Position numbers and translations under genes: made by a program. Shown piece by piece: positions 23,871 to 35,786 of a stretch of 64,000 nucleotides of DNA; the stretch's first letter is position 1; the number at the start of each line of letters is the position of its first letter. The stretch comes from Eucalyptus grandis (Eukaryota; Streptophyta; Magnoliopsida; Myrtales; Myrtaceae). The notes beneath the pieces were generated by a model. It was not told the origin of the DNA. It ran no database searches and worked only from the letters and a program-made list of their open reading frames with translations. The DNA lies in the NCBI RefSeq assembly GCF_016545825.1, contig NC_052613.1, positions 56,618,833 through 56,682,832 of the forward strand. Direction: 5' to 3'.

Positions 23871-23930
23871 AGCAACGTATAGTCCAACTTGTAATAGGGT
23901 AGCAACGTATGGTCCAACTTGTAATAGGGT
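23871..23930. repeat. Tandem duplication of a 30-bp unit
   Basis: Two adjacent 30-base copies (23871-23900 and 23901-23930) are identical except one A/G difference at the 11th base. Each starts AGCAACGTAT and ends GTAATAGGGT. The near-identity suggests a recent event. Confidence 0.9.
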
Positions 23931-26900
23931 TTCTGCGACAAGCCTAACCGAAAGACTCGGCTGCTGAAGGTCTTGAATATTTTGTTTACGCCCCATTACA
24001 AGTCCATAATTCTGATTCGGCCCCAAATGCGATGTTTTCTTCTCTCATGATCCAGACCAGGTTCATGATAGAGAGCCACATGAATTGCTGCTTCACCTTT
24101 GTGATTTGTTATTATCAAGTTTCTCGAATTGAAAACACTTAACATACAACAAGAAATCAACCTTTCGAGTAAGAGACACGAAAATAGAAACCCACCTTGA
24201 AAGGCAAAAAATGCTTATCTAGATCTACTCCTTTTAATTTACCGATCTCTTGATTTTCTTATATGAATCATGTGGAACGTGCGTACGGAGGAGCCCGTGA
24301 CTAGAATAGAGATTCCGCTCCATGCGTGGAGCACACATTGGCATAACTATTTGATCTATCACGTAGGGGGCTTCTATAGTCTCTCGTGGGACCGAACCAC
24401 CGTTGATCATTATTCTTGAACTAGGTTTGGAGTTCAACAGTGTCAAGGATTACCCGACAGTGAGGTTATTTACTTCGGTCGAGCTTTTCAGTGTTATTAT
24501 ATTGTAAAACCTAAGCAAGCATTTCCCTATTCACCAACATTCCATGGCACTCATTTGTTGACTTAGCTTGCATGTGAAGCCCATGATCAACACAGACCGG
24601 AAACCCTAGGTAGATAGATACTCTCTCTCTCTTTCTCTACAGAGGGACATGCACATGGAGATAGAGAGGGAGATGGGGATGGAGGTTAGTGAAATATGCT
24701 TTTATTCTCATTGGTCAGTAAAGGGAGCTGGTAACCAAACTTTCCCACCAATATTTTGTACAAAGAAAGGTGGTGGACCCTTTTCTTTTTTGAAAAACAA
24801 AAGTCCTCCTCCATGGAAAAGCAGGAGGCTTCCCTTTGACTATTCCGAGACCAATACTCTCACTTTAACCCCCACATATATATATAAATAAGAAGACCAA
24901 TTCTATCACTAATTACATGCTTTACAACAAAATCAAACAAATAATATTAATAATAAATAAAGCATTCGCTTGAGTTCACCAGCATCAACCTCCCTAGTAC
25001 CCTAAGCAAGAGAAGTGTACGAGCTCCCGTAAAAGCAATCATTGACGTGTGCAAATATATAAATATCTTTATATACACGCATTTCCCTCGACCCAATAGC
25101 ACAAATTTTTTGGATCGGACGTTCCTAAAACGACAAACGGAGCCGAGGGTTTTGCTCCGGTTCATTTTTTAGATTTTCGAGGAAAAAAAAAACATGTAGG
25201 AAAGTTCCAAGATAATAAATCCAAAATGGAAATGGGAATGAAAATACGACAATGGGGCGCCGCGACTTTATGTCCCATCCGAGGTGTTATTTTGTCTTTA
25301 ATCATGTCTTAGCTTTCTTAGATTTAACCTGCATTGCCAGAATATTTATTATTTTGGAGACTGCAGATACAGTCTCTAGGAAAATGATCAGAAACCACAC
25401 CCCCAAATGCCCAACTAAACCCACTCACGCTTCCCAATATTTTTCTTTGTCGTGGGAATATTCAAATCGATTGACTCTTTGCTGATGTTCATTTTGCTTT
25501 ACTCTGTTCATAACTTATGTGGGCGAATTATTGAATTTGATGAAATCATTTGCCTTATTTAGGGACCCTGTGGCGTGAGAATCGATCGATAGATTAGTAG
25601 GTTTACCAAAACGTTTAGTTCGACATATATAAATTCGAAGAGAGAGACTTGAGAAACTCTAGAAAAAGGAAAGTTCTTTACTCAAATACAACAGAGAAGT
25701 AGCATTATTGGTTTCACCTCTTTTTGCATTATTTTTGTCCTTCTTTCTTTTTGATATACTTAAGTTTTACGCAAAGTTTAAAATTTTGTGAGAATCTTAT
25801 CAACTTATTAAAAATTGAAGCTCTTGGATGAAAGTCCGATTCAATATTTAAATATGTAAATCTTACTCTCACGTCTATGCTGGATTTTGGCCCAAAATAT
25901 TATAAAGGAGACCAATAAGGGTTTTGAAAAGATTAAATTCAGGACTATTTGCTTTAATATCACATAAAATTTTGTGAACTTACTATAAACTGTTTTGAAA
26001 GCTTAAATTATTAGATAAATGTGTAATTTGAATTTTATTTTTTTAATAATAACACTCTTATAAAAATCATTTAAGTTTGAAGTGCTAGTAATAATTGGAA
26101 AAATTCTAGTTAAGATAAGAATAATCATAGGTGTGCACGCTTGAAAAATGAAATGCTTTTTTCTCCTTATCCACTACAATTTGAGTAGTGGTGACCGTTT
26201 GATGCATCATGTCTCTTTGTCTAGAGATAGTACCTGCCAAAAAAAAAAAAAAGGAGAAGAAAACAGCCATGTTTCATATAATCATGCAAATGTCATTATA
26301 TTAAAGATTGCCTTAATCACCTGCCTTAAAATAAAATTAAACTCCCCCCATTATGTAAGCTTGCTTTCCGTAATGGAGAATTCTTCAAGAGCCTAAAGCA
26401 GGAGACAGAATATATGATTATATCATCCCTTTTACCAACATAATCATCTTCTTTATACTCTCGTTAACGAATATATGATCAAGATTAATGTATAAAACGC
26501 GATACGAGCACCGCCTCGGCAATAAAGAAATCAATTTTTTTCATTTATTTTTTTAATTTCGTGGGTGGGGCCCTAATTAATTAGCTTCCAATTGCAGGCT
26601 CAGCCGTAGACCCCACATGATTAAAAAAATTGGATCCTTGGATTAGACTCACTAATCACTGGCCTGATGTTGGAGATTATGATATAGTTGGCAACATGGG
26701 CAACAACCTTCTTTTTTCAAGTGGTGGTAGATTATCAAACGCGGCAGATTTTCTTATCTTATACAGGAAAATGCACCTCCTAAATACGGAGCACCTTTGG
26801 GAAAATAAATCATTTACCCATAAATGAGCAAAAGAAAGGTGAAATAAATCCTATAAATGCTTTATAACTCCAACGCTTGGTAAGATCCATATGATAAGTC

Positions 26901-27553
26901 TCACTCTAATTTAGTTCAATTTTGCGAGCATTTTTTTTTTCCGGCTATGTTAGAAATTGGTCCGGAAAAATGTTGAACAAACCCTGCCAGGCAATAAACA
27001 ATAATGGGTTTCCCAAATTTTAGTTCTCACATCCATTTTATTTTCGTTGCTTCAACATATAAAAATGCCCATGAACATGTAAACTAGGAAATGAGTTTTG
27101 TGAAATAATCGATTCCATGACATGCACTTTGGGATATACCTGTCTCAAAATGCCCAACATTAACATGAGATTGAAAAGCGAAAAATTAAAAGAAAAAAAA
27201 GAGGACGAGAATAAAGATGCTGCGAATTTGGGGGATGAAACTAACGAACTAACCACTTTGCTGACAGTTAGGAGGAGGTATCGATTCTACTACTGCAAAG
27301 ACAAGAACCGTGGAGTGGAGGGGACTAATAATCAAAGCAGAAGGAGGAAACCTCGTATTCCCTCCCTTCTTTTTGACTGCTCGCTTTCGACAAAGATTAG
27401 GCAAATATCTATGCTCCTAGCTAAAGTTAGGGCAACATTGTAATGTAACCCTAACGCCAACTACCGTTATTCACCACTCGCAGAATCGCAAGCTCGCTCG
27501 CTTAGATTGTTAAGGGTTTCGTTTGATCCATCCGCGACGATAAATCGGTACGT

Positions 27554-27703
27554 TCAAACAACCCGACAACCGGAGAGCTCAAACCCGCATCCATACTCGA
27601 GAAACGACGCGAATCTAATCCAGCCGAAAGTAACGCCAGGGATTATTCCAAAGTTCACGAGGGACGATCCGTGCAGCGTCTCTCTCGGATCATCAACGGC
27701 CAT
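27554..27703 (-). other. Small open frame in a gene-5'-end-like GC patch
   Basis: A 49-codon frame from the ATG 27703 to a TGA at 27556-27554 lies just after a TTAGGGTTT element, common in plant 5' UTRs, on the minus strand. The local base composition (27480-27760) is richer in GC than the flanks. No family is recognised and no continuing exon was found. It could be the first-exon remnant of a decayed gene, a transcribed non-coding locus or chance. Confidence 0.15.
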
Positions 27704-30682
27704 CACCCGTCAAGAAACCCTAATGGAAAAGAATCGCGTTCGTGGATGACAACTTTTGCTAATTGCGTGTGGGTCCATTAGGGGGTGCCCAAAAAAAATA
27801 AAAAAAATATCAAGTTAAAATCAAAGAGAATCAAGCACGATGGAGGGGTCACGACCCTTCTTTTTAATATGTTAAGCCTTTAGGTGCGTCGTCAATTCCA
27901 TCTCAAATCACACCACTTTCGCATCTTTCGGAATCCCAAAGCGGTCGTTATACCAAAAGCTAAAGCTGCCACCCCCTCATGTCTAGGCTATATCAATATC
28001 ATATATGATAATCTTAATGGAATGACACTGTTGCTTAATTTATCTAAGTATCATGGGAATGCGACCCCATCGGTCTTCTTGTGGACTCCATCCCGATTAA
28101 CGCGTTGCTTAGCACCAAAACAATGCACTTTCTAATGAAAACGACACAAATTGCTAGTATGATTTAACAAAAAAAGTCGTTTTCTAGTGGAATTATGTGT
28201 TGGGAAAATTTCCGATTTATGTTGTTTACACGATAACAAGGACAATTAAAAGCTATTAACGCATATAATGGTTGAGTATTACCGAGTGATATATACACCA
28301 GCTGGTATGCAGATGGTGACCTATCAATTTGATCCTGATATGTTGAGTTCTCTGTCACAATTGGGTATGCTCTATTGATATGGGAGGATCACTGCTAATA
28401 TCTCATGTGAACAAGGGATTGAGTGTTGAGATGTCTACAAACTAAAAGGATCTCTACAAAAGTAAATAAGTTGGAAGAACTTTAATCAAATGTGAACAAA
28501 TCAAGAAGGACGATGATGTTCGTGACGGCTTGGAAGGACTAAGATAAAGTGAATAGCCAAATTAACCTTGGTGATGATGAACAAGCCTAGAAAGGTAATG
28601 TTTGTTGAAGCTTGGAAGGATCACATAGGTGAACAAGATGTTTAAGTAAAGCTTGAAAGGACCATGAAGGTGAACAACTTGGTAGCGTTACAATTGTCAG
28701 TATGCTTAGAAGGACCAAATGATAGAAGAGCAGCAAATTGTTATTGGGACCAAATTGTCGGTTGAGACAATTCTTTTTAGATGAGGTGGAGAGATGATGA
28801 CAATATCAATGATCCAATGAGCTTAGTGAAAACAAAGTATCATCAGGGGTGCTGATGTCCTTAGAAATCTTTGGAAACTAATATGATTAATAAGTGAAGA
28901 TGAGGAATCATCGGAGAGGTTGATATCCTCAGAAATCTTTGAAAGATGGAGGATTGATTGCATGTCATTCCACACAAGTTTGTTAGTAGCCAACATCAAT
29001 AGATTACCGATAATTTTCCCTTTTGATTATGGGTAAGGGATCGTGCTTATATCAAGTCTGGGAAGGTGCTGGTCACTTGTTCATTTGATTGGAATGTTCA
29101 TCGAGATGAATATAGCGGTTACAATGGCTTGGAATTTGTATTGGAAGCACTAGAGATGAATCAAAAGTAGTTCTGACAATGCTAAGAGAAGATAGACTCT
29201 GACAAGAGCAGTTCGATTGGTTTTGGACATTAGTATCACTGGAGAGCCGCTCTAACGCCGGTGAGTGATAGAGAGCCATTTTGCTACTAGCAATGGTAGA
29301 ATTAACAGCTACTTCATGAAGTTGAGTTGGCTATTTATTCAATTCAAAAGAAGCAGTAAGGTTGGGTGGAAATGATCAAATCAATTTATAACTTTTGAGT
29401 ATTCTTCTTTGCTTTGTTTTTGTTGATGGCAACTACATTGCCAATTATATCTCTATGTGGTGCTACTAAGTTGGAACAACAAATTGTCAAGTATACAAGT
29501 GTAAGAGTAGTGATTGTGTCCTGATAATGTAATCTATCGGTTGAGGAGCAACATTGCTAATTGCAACTTGCTTTGTTGATTGCTTGTGAATTCAAGCTTT
29601 ATTGTAGTTGTTCATCTCTTCAATATTGTGGCTATTGAGAAGACAGACTCCAACAACACGGTTTATACAAACCTTATTATAGATTTGGAGATAAAGTTGA
29701 ACTACTATAGAACTCAGTGTGTTATCTTCTATCTCTTTGTTATTAACTTAACTTGTTCATTGTCTTCAATATATGTTCATCAATAGCTCACCTAATTACG
29801 TTATTTTGTTTCCATTACCAGTGAAGTTTAACATGTTTTATTCTGCAAAAGTTTTTCATAATTCTCATTCAACCTATTCACCTCTTCAAATTTGTATTGT
29901 TAGCCCTAACACTATGCAGCGGTCGTATCTTGAGGAAACTGCTCAATCAATCCTGAACTCATTGCACTTCAGTTTTAAACTTTTTTATTCTATTGATTGG
30001 CTGGAAGAACTCATTGGAATCTCATGCAAATTTTTTTGGATTATATCGACAAAGTTTGAATGTTTAAAACTCGATTAATATCCATATAATATGTTTAGAA
30101 TTGAATTGAACAATTTCCCCTCTGTCTCTTAAGCCTCATTTTTCAAGCATCAATTCAGCATCAACCCAAAATCATGTCTTCTTTTATTTTTTATTTTACT
30201 TCTTTTGTTCCTTTTTACCGGCTAGACCGCATAAACCGTGATCCATGCCATGTCTTGCTCTCGCAGACAAGACACATTCGGTTAGACATAAATAATTATA
30301 GAGAGACTTTTCCGGGGGAGAAAGAAAAAACAATTTTGAACAATATGAAAGCGATTGCTCTCTATATATAAACAAATATATATACAATCGTTTTTCTTTT
30401 TTCGTGTACCCCACTTTTAATTCCGAAAGTCCGTGATCCCACGCGGTTTTGGGTCTCGAAGTCTAGTTTAAATGAAAAACAAAGCCCGAAGAAGAAGAAG
30501 AAGAAGAGGAGGAAAATTTTGAAAAAGAAAGACGGCTGTTTTTGTCACGGTGCATTAGATTTTCCCACTTCGAAAATGAGAAAAAAAAAAAAAAAAAAAG
30601 TGGGGGGAGAGAGAGATGATTAGTAGTTATAGGTAGTTGAATGAATCATGGCATGCCCCTGCTCATTTCCGGATTCTTCCTC

Positions 30683-31112
30683 CTGATAAAAATTACCAAA
30701 ACAGTCTTCAATCTATTATAATTTTTCTAATTCAGTCATAAGTCTTTTTTTTTTTTTGCTAATTCAATAAACAACCTTTTATTTTTGTGTCATTTCAATT
30801 TATTCGATTAATTTAGCTAATCAACGTTGACGTGTCAATTTTTTTAATATTTTTTTTATTGATATTTTTCCTCTTTTTCTTTTTTTTTCTTTTTTGTTTT
30901 TCTTTCCTTCTTTCTCTAGCCAATGAGACTCATCCAAATCTAAAAGATATTTAAAAATTGACTTGTAAGCATCGGCCGACGTCCACGTCGTATTGAATTA
31001 ACACAAACGCAAAAGGTTTAATATTGAATTGACACAAAAAAAAAAGGAAGAAGATTTGGGACTGAATTGAAAAATAATAATATATTTAGAATTGTTTTGA
31101 TGATTTTTCCCC
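30683..31112. mobile_element. Fold-back (MITE-like) element, about 430 bp
   Basis: The left arm (from ATAAAAATTACCAAAACAG, then TCTAATTCAGTC, then AATTCAATAAACAACCTTTT) pairs in the same order with the reverse complement of the right arm (AAAAATCATCAAAACA, TTCAATTCAGTCC, AATTCAATATTAAACCTTTT). Long T runs in the centre. No coding capacity. Downstream (31120-31340) the DNA becomes GC-richer but contains no recognised gene. Confidence 0.6.
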
Positions 31113-31565
31113 CTCCCCCTCCGCCCTTTCCGTGTGAAAACGACGCCCCCTTTTCGCTGTTGTCGTGCAGCGAATCGAGCCACAAGAGGGGCAACGTCTC
31201 CTCGGAGATCTCGTGGAGACGACGACAGAGGGAGATCTTTTGTTTTTTGTTTTTTTTTGGTCTCTCTCGTGGTTTCCGGCCTTTGTTTTTGGGGAGAGGA
31301 TGGTGAGGTGATGATGTGCCTAAGGTAAAGGCTCTAGGGTTTGGTCTTGTTCGGCTGATCACGTGGTATCATCGACTGTGAAGAGGTCCTACTTCCGGTT
31401 CAGTGGAGACATGCGCGACCGATGGATGCGTGTTGGTCGACACGCCGAACGCTACTGTGGCTCGCGTCTGGCCAAAACACCGTGCAGTGTTTCGGGTTGG
31501 GCAATGCGGTCGCCCTTCGAAATATAGAGAGCACGGGAAATGAGACAGAATGCTCGGGAAGCATG

Positions 31566-31704
31566 GATAATGAGTTAAAACATGCAAGAAGAGATAATGA
31601 GTTAAAACGTGCAAGAAGATGCAATGTTTTTACTAAATGAAAAGAGACCAGATGCGATGTTTTTACTAAATGAAAGGAGATGTTTTTACTAAATGAAAGG
31701 AGAT
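31566..31704. repeat. Two adjacent short tandem repeats
   Basis: A 27-base unit (GATAATGAGTTAAAAC...) occurs twice (31566-31592, 31593-31619) with one difference. It is followed at once by three copies of a second unit with the core ATGTTTTTACTAAATGAAA, starting at about 31623, 31656 and 31679, with spacings of 33 and 23 bases. Confidence 0.85.
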
Positions 31705-32247
31705 CACATGAATATAAACGATATTTTGTCGCATGTGCAAGGACATATGGAATTTGACTAATAGCACTGCTTCTGGAAAGTCGAATCCAAAAGTTTAAGC
31801 TGATGGATAAAAAGAAACCATATAGATATAAAGTATATTTAAGACTTCTTGTCAGTTGATGTGGGACATACAATACTTCAAGAATTTGTTTTTGACTTCA
31901 ATTTGTCCTCCACCGTGACAATGCTTGAATGAATTTCTTGTCTACGAAATTCTTTGGATCATCTTGTCTTAATTCGATAGTCACACATAGATCACAACCT
32001 TATCGTCCCAAGTGAAGGTTTGTAAATAGCTATGAGACTGTGACCAACAGTTCTAAACATTTCAGCAAATGCATAATTTAATATTTAGATGTTCCAAAAC
32101 TCCTCCTCATGATCATGTGTGGGTTAGACTTTGACCCAGATTGAAGCGTGGAAATATGTAGCAGGAGAGGCAAATAGAGGCTTGAAAAGATATACAATAA
32201 GGACTTCCAACTTCAATACAATGTAAAATTTTGTAGGGTCATTAATT

Positions 32248-32585
32248 GTCGTTTAAAGTCTAAAAATCCAAAATTATGTCTATTGTGACATATTTATCAT
32301 AACTTTTTTTTTTTGGTGATACCAAGAACCCAATTTTTATACTCATGTGACATATTAACTGTCAAAGTTTCGTCAATAGAGACCGTTAAAAATTCGCTTA
32401 TATGGACGATAAAAGACAAACAGTATTGACATGGCACCCATATAAATTAAGTCAAATAAAAATAACATCATTTTGGCTAGAAAATTATTTGGCGGAGTAA
32501 ATATATCATACGGATACATGTTTGGGGTAAGAAAAAATTTAGGGTATATATGTCATTGTGGACATAATTTAAAATTTTTAACGAC
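32248..32585. mobile_element. Fold-back (MITE-like) element, about 338 bp
   Basis: The left end reads GTCGTTTAAAG, then CCAAAATTATGTC and GTGACATATTTAT. The reverse complement of the right end reads GTCGTTAAAAATTTTAAATT, then ATGTCCACAATGACATATAT. The arms therefore match in order. Internal words are related to the element at 49152-49595, so both may belong to one family. Non-coding. Confidence 0.6.
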
Positions 32586-33385
32586 TTTTTCCCAATATTT
32601 GAATGCTTTTTATTAATCGTGGAGCAGTACTTTTGTAGTTAGACCAAAAACATTTCTTTCCATCTTTAAGCTCCTTTTAATCTCTCCATATTTCAAACCT
32701 TTCTACTGCGTCATCAGTGGAGGCCCCCACGGAGAGATTTCGTATGGCATTGGCAAGACTATGCATGGAAAAAAAAAATATCTTTGAGTGATCGAGGGAA
32801 CATGGAAGAATCGAATTCTTGACTAATTAAACTCCAGTCACATGGCACCGATCAAATCAGCATGAAAAATTAAAAAACACAACACGGTTTCCGCCTTTTG
32901 CAGCAGCAAACAGGTTCTCAGTTTCGCGCAAGATGTCGCTTTCTTGTCATTGTCCCCCGGCCACATGTTATTGCTTGTTTCTGAAGAGAGAGCTAAGGAG
33001 ATTCTTTCTATTATGCCATGCAATCTCTTCTCATCCATAGAAATCCCAAAGCCCAGAACTATGCAAGAATCAGGAAATTTCAGACATGGAATTTTTCGGG
33101 TCTAGACAGCCATTTGGTAAAGGAAGTCGAGAAATCAACAGCGTGATCTCAATGATCAAAAAACATGTTATGCAAAACAGTAGATCAGCAATTAAATCAG
33201 TTATGTACTCCAATACAATTCGTAGACTCGCAATACAAAAGAGCTTTCGCGAACCTGACCTAATGAGCTTCCTTGAGGATGGAACTCCTTGACAGCAATA
33301 ATAATATGACAGCGGTTATCCTAGAATTTCACAAGTTAATATCATACAAAATGAGCTGGGAGATGTTGAATGTCAGGCTTCCTGC

Positions 33386-35786
33386 TTACTTGGATCTTCG
33401 CATTTTTATGTTGAGAGGGATTTCTTTGTATGATTGGACCTTCTCAGCCGCTCTGCGTGATGGTCGACCTAATGAAGATTTTCTAGATGGCTTTTCTTCG
33501 ACTTCCGAGGCACGATCATCTTCCCTATCTTCCCTATTGCTGGGGGAGGAAGGGAATGTGGTTGGAGCAGCTTCCTTATCTTCCTTAATGTCAGAGGTCT
33601 TGCTAATGGGAAACTGAGCAGTTTCGATCTCAAACAAATTCTCTGGAGGTTCTGGCACTTGGGATTCAAATCTTGCCGAATGCCGCCTGATACAGCGCCT
33701 TAAAAAAAAGAAAAGAAATATGCTTGTAAGATTTTGATTCCAGTCCCAAATGCATCAACAAACATAACTTTCTTCCAGGCATAGTTCATTATCATGTTAA
33801 AGACTGACTGAATATCTTTTGCAACCCGTGGATTCAAAACCAACCTTTTGCTTTCGTCCTTCTCCTTCTTGTCATCTTGTTTGCTGGTACTAACAGGCAC
33901 CATGGCTGTAATTGTTTTTTCCAAATGAGTTGTGGTCATCACTAAAAAATGCAGCAAAAGAGAAGTAAAGGAGTTTTTAGATGAGGAATTACATCGGCTT
34001 TTCTGGCCGCGCTTTCTGTCACGATTACAGGGTTTTGCTCTATCCTCTGGTTTTGGCAAGGATTCGGTTGCTTCCTTTTCTTCTTCCTCCTTAATCTACC
34101 AAGAAGTTGAAATGTCAATTGTATTGAACCATAAAAAAAGAGTAGAAGTATAGAAGCTAGATAAAGAATGAAGTTAAATATGCACACCTTTGAACCTTTC
34201 TTCTGACAGTTTACCTCTCCCTTAGCCTGCAGACAACCAAAAGAGTTTATAGGGACAGTCTCCAAAGAAAACTTCGAGAAAAATCATTCGACAGGATAGA
34301 CTGATTGAAATGCTTCTTAGTTGATTTTACCAAGATATTCAAAACATATTAAGTCTCCAACCTAGCCTTCTAGTCTGAAGAAGAATATTCAGAAAGAAAG
34401 AACATTGTGGAATTAGCTTTTAGCAAAAGAATCAGTAGCATGAAGCATGATAGAACGTTAGGATTCACTACTGCACAGCAAGAATTGCACCCTCACTCTG
34501 ATTATGCAACGACCCACCAAGAAGGAACATACTCTAAGACTGTACATTACTTTTAAGGATCAGCAGCATAACCAATCTCTAAACAACTACAGATAAGTAG
34601 ACTTAGATCATCGATAGTTAAAAAAGATGTGGCCCTCACAATTTGTCTTGTAAATGAGCTCTTTGGCACCGTGCTCTTTTTCTACACGGTTTTGCAATGC
34701 CTCGGTGCCCTTTAGTAACAAATTCTATTACCTATAAAACCAAAGGAAAAATATGGCCTTCTTCTGCCCCTTTTGCAAATCTCTTCGTACATCTAGTGCG
34801 TTTCATTTAACTTTGACCAGGCAAGAAACAAGTTGATTATACTTGATGTTGGTATCTGCATCCTTAAAAATTCTAAATTTTGATTATAGGGTCGCAGCAA
34901 AAGAGAGTACCTGCAGTTCCAAATTCTTTGCTTTGATCACAGTATCCTTGCATACAAGCTCATGTTGGAGTACTCTTATCTGAAATATGCAATCCAATTA
35001 CTTCAAATCACGATACCTAAACGAAGCAGAATTGTGAAAATTCACCGATCAAGAGCATACTACTACACAGGTTTACCTTTTCCCTTCCAGATTGAAGCTC
35101 CTGTAAAGATCAAAAGAAACATGGTCGGTCATCTACCATTTGGTGAATGTAAAAACACGAAAGTAACTTGAAAGAGTCGAAACCGCACAGCTAACATTTG
35201 ACTGTTGGCTTGAGCGAGATTCCAATTCTGCAGCTGGATCTTCTGATAACTGATTCGAAGTTTCTGCAGCTCGGCCCCATTCAGTTCGATCATCTTACTA
35301 TGCAATAGCAATTAAGAAAATCCCCAAGCATCTTCGGTTAACTACGGAAATCAACTCCATTCACTCACACACCTCGTCAACGAATGAATAAACACGCGAT
35401 TCTTTTAGCAACGACAGGAGCAGCAAAATAGGACGATGAACACAACTAATAAATGGAAGGATACTTCCTCTCTTCGATAACCTTGAGCAATGCCATCTTC
35501 TCCTGATTCAATTTCGACGCGAAGGAAAACTTCAATTTCTCCACAGGCGAAAAAAGAATAAAGCAAGAGCAGGGGGCACGGACGCGGCCGTCCGTCAAAG
35601 ATCGCAACGTACCTCGAGAAGCTGATTCACATAGTCTTTCGCGGCCGGCGAAAGCTGGAGCTGCTTCTTCCCGCCCTCGTCGCAGGGGGGTTTGGCTCGC
35701 AGCGGCGAGTTGGTGATGTCAGACAAGGCCTTCCTCGCCGCGTGACCGAACGAGGCTCTCTTCACCGTCCTTTCCCCTTTCATCAT
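33386..35786 (-). CDS. SGO1: Shugoshin, protector of centromeric cohesion
   Basis: Eight exons (35786-35613, 35538-35465, 35297-35189, 35100-35077, 34979-34911, 34226-34188, 34095-33845, 33698-33386) keep frame throughout and give 350 residues. The N-terminal coiled coil holds the plant shugoshin signature (KMIELNGAELQKLR, IQLQNWNLAQANSQMLAEL, REKIRVLQHELVCKD; about 83-150). The basic C-terminal SGO motif RRCIRRHSARF is at about 247-257. A conserved tail (AAEKVQSYKEIPLNIKMRR) ends the protein. Shugoshins bind PP2A through the coiled coil and shield centromeric cohesin from separase during meiosis. The symbol is by similarity; plants have SGO1 and SGO2 and I cannot separate them here. A 51-base GT...AG segment inside exon 7 (33992-33942) could be spliced out in frame. 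Confidence 0.9.

Larger units (their letters stand above)
21396..33385. other. 12-kb gene-poor, repeat-rich region
   Basis: No gene recognised over about 12 kb. From left to right: the DUF1635 promoter side with a CT run (21751-21766); a GC-rich patch (21800-22300) without recognised protein; AT-rich fold-back sequence (22711-22937); a 30-bp tandem duplication (23871-23930); a gene-5'-end-like GC patch (27480-27760); an AT-rich region (27800-30100) with loosely repeated words such as CTTGGAAGGA. Further fold-back elements lie at 30683-31112 and 32248-32585, and a tandem-repeat cluster at 31566-31704. All open frames are short and unrelated to families I know. Confidence 0.5.

Noticed and set aside
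27117..27443. 108-codon plus-strand frame with a Lys/Glu-rich stretch
   Set aside because: Low-complexity A-rich DNA explains it; nothing continues into a family.
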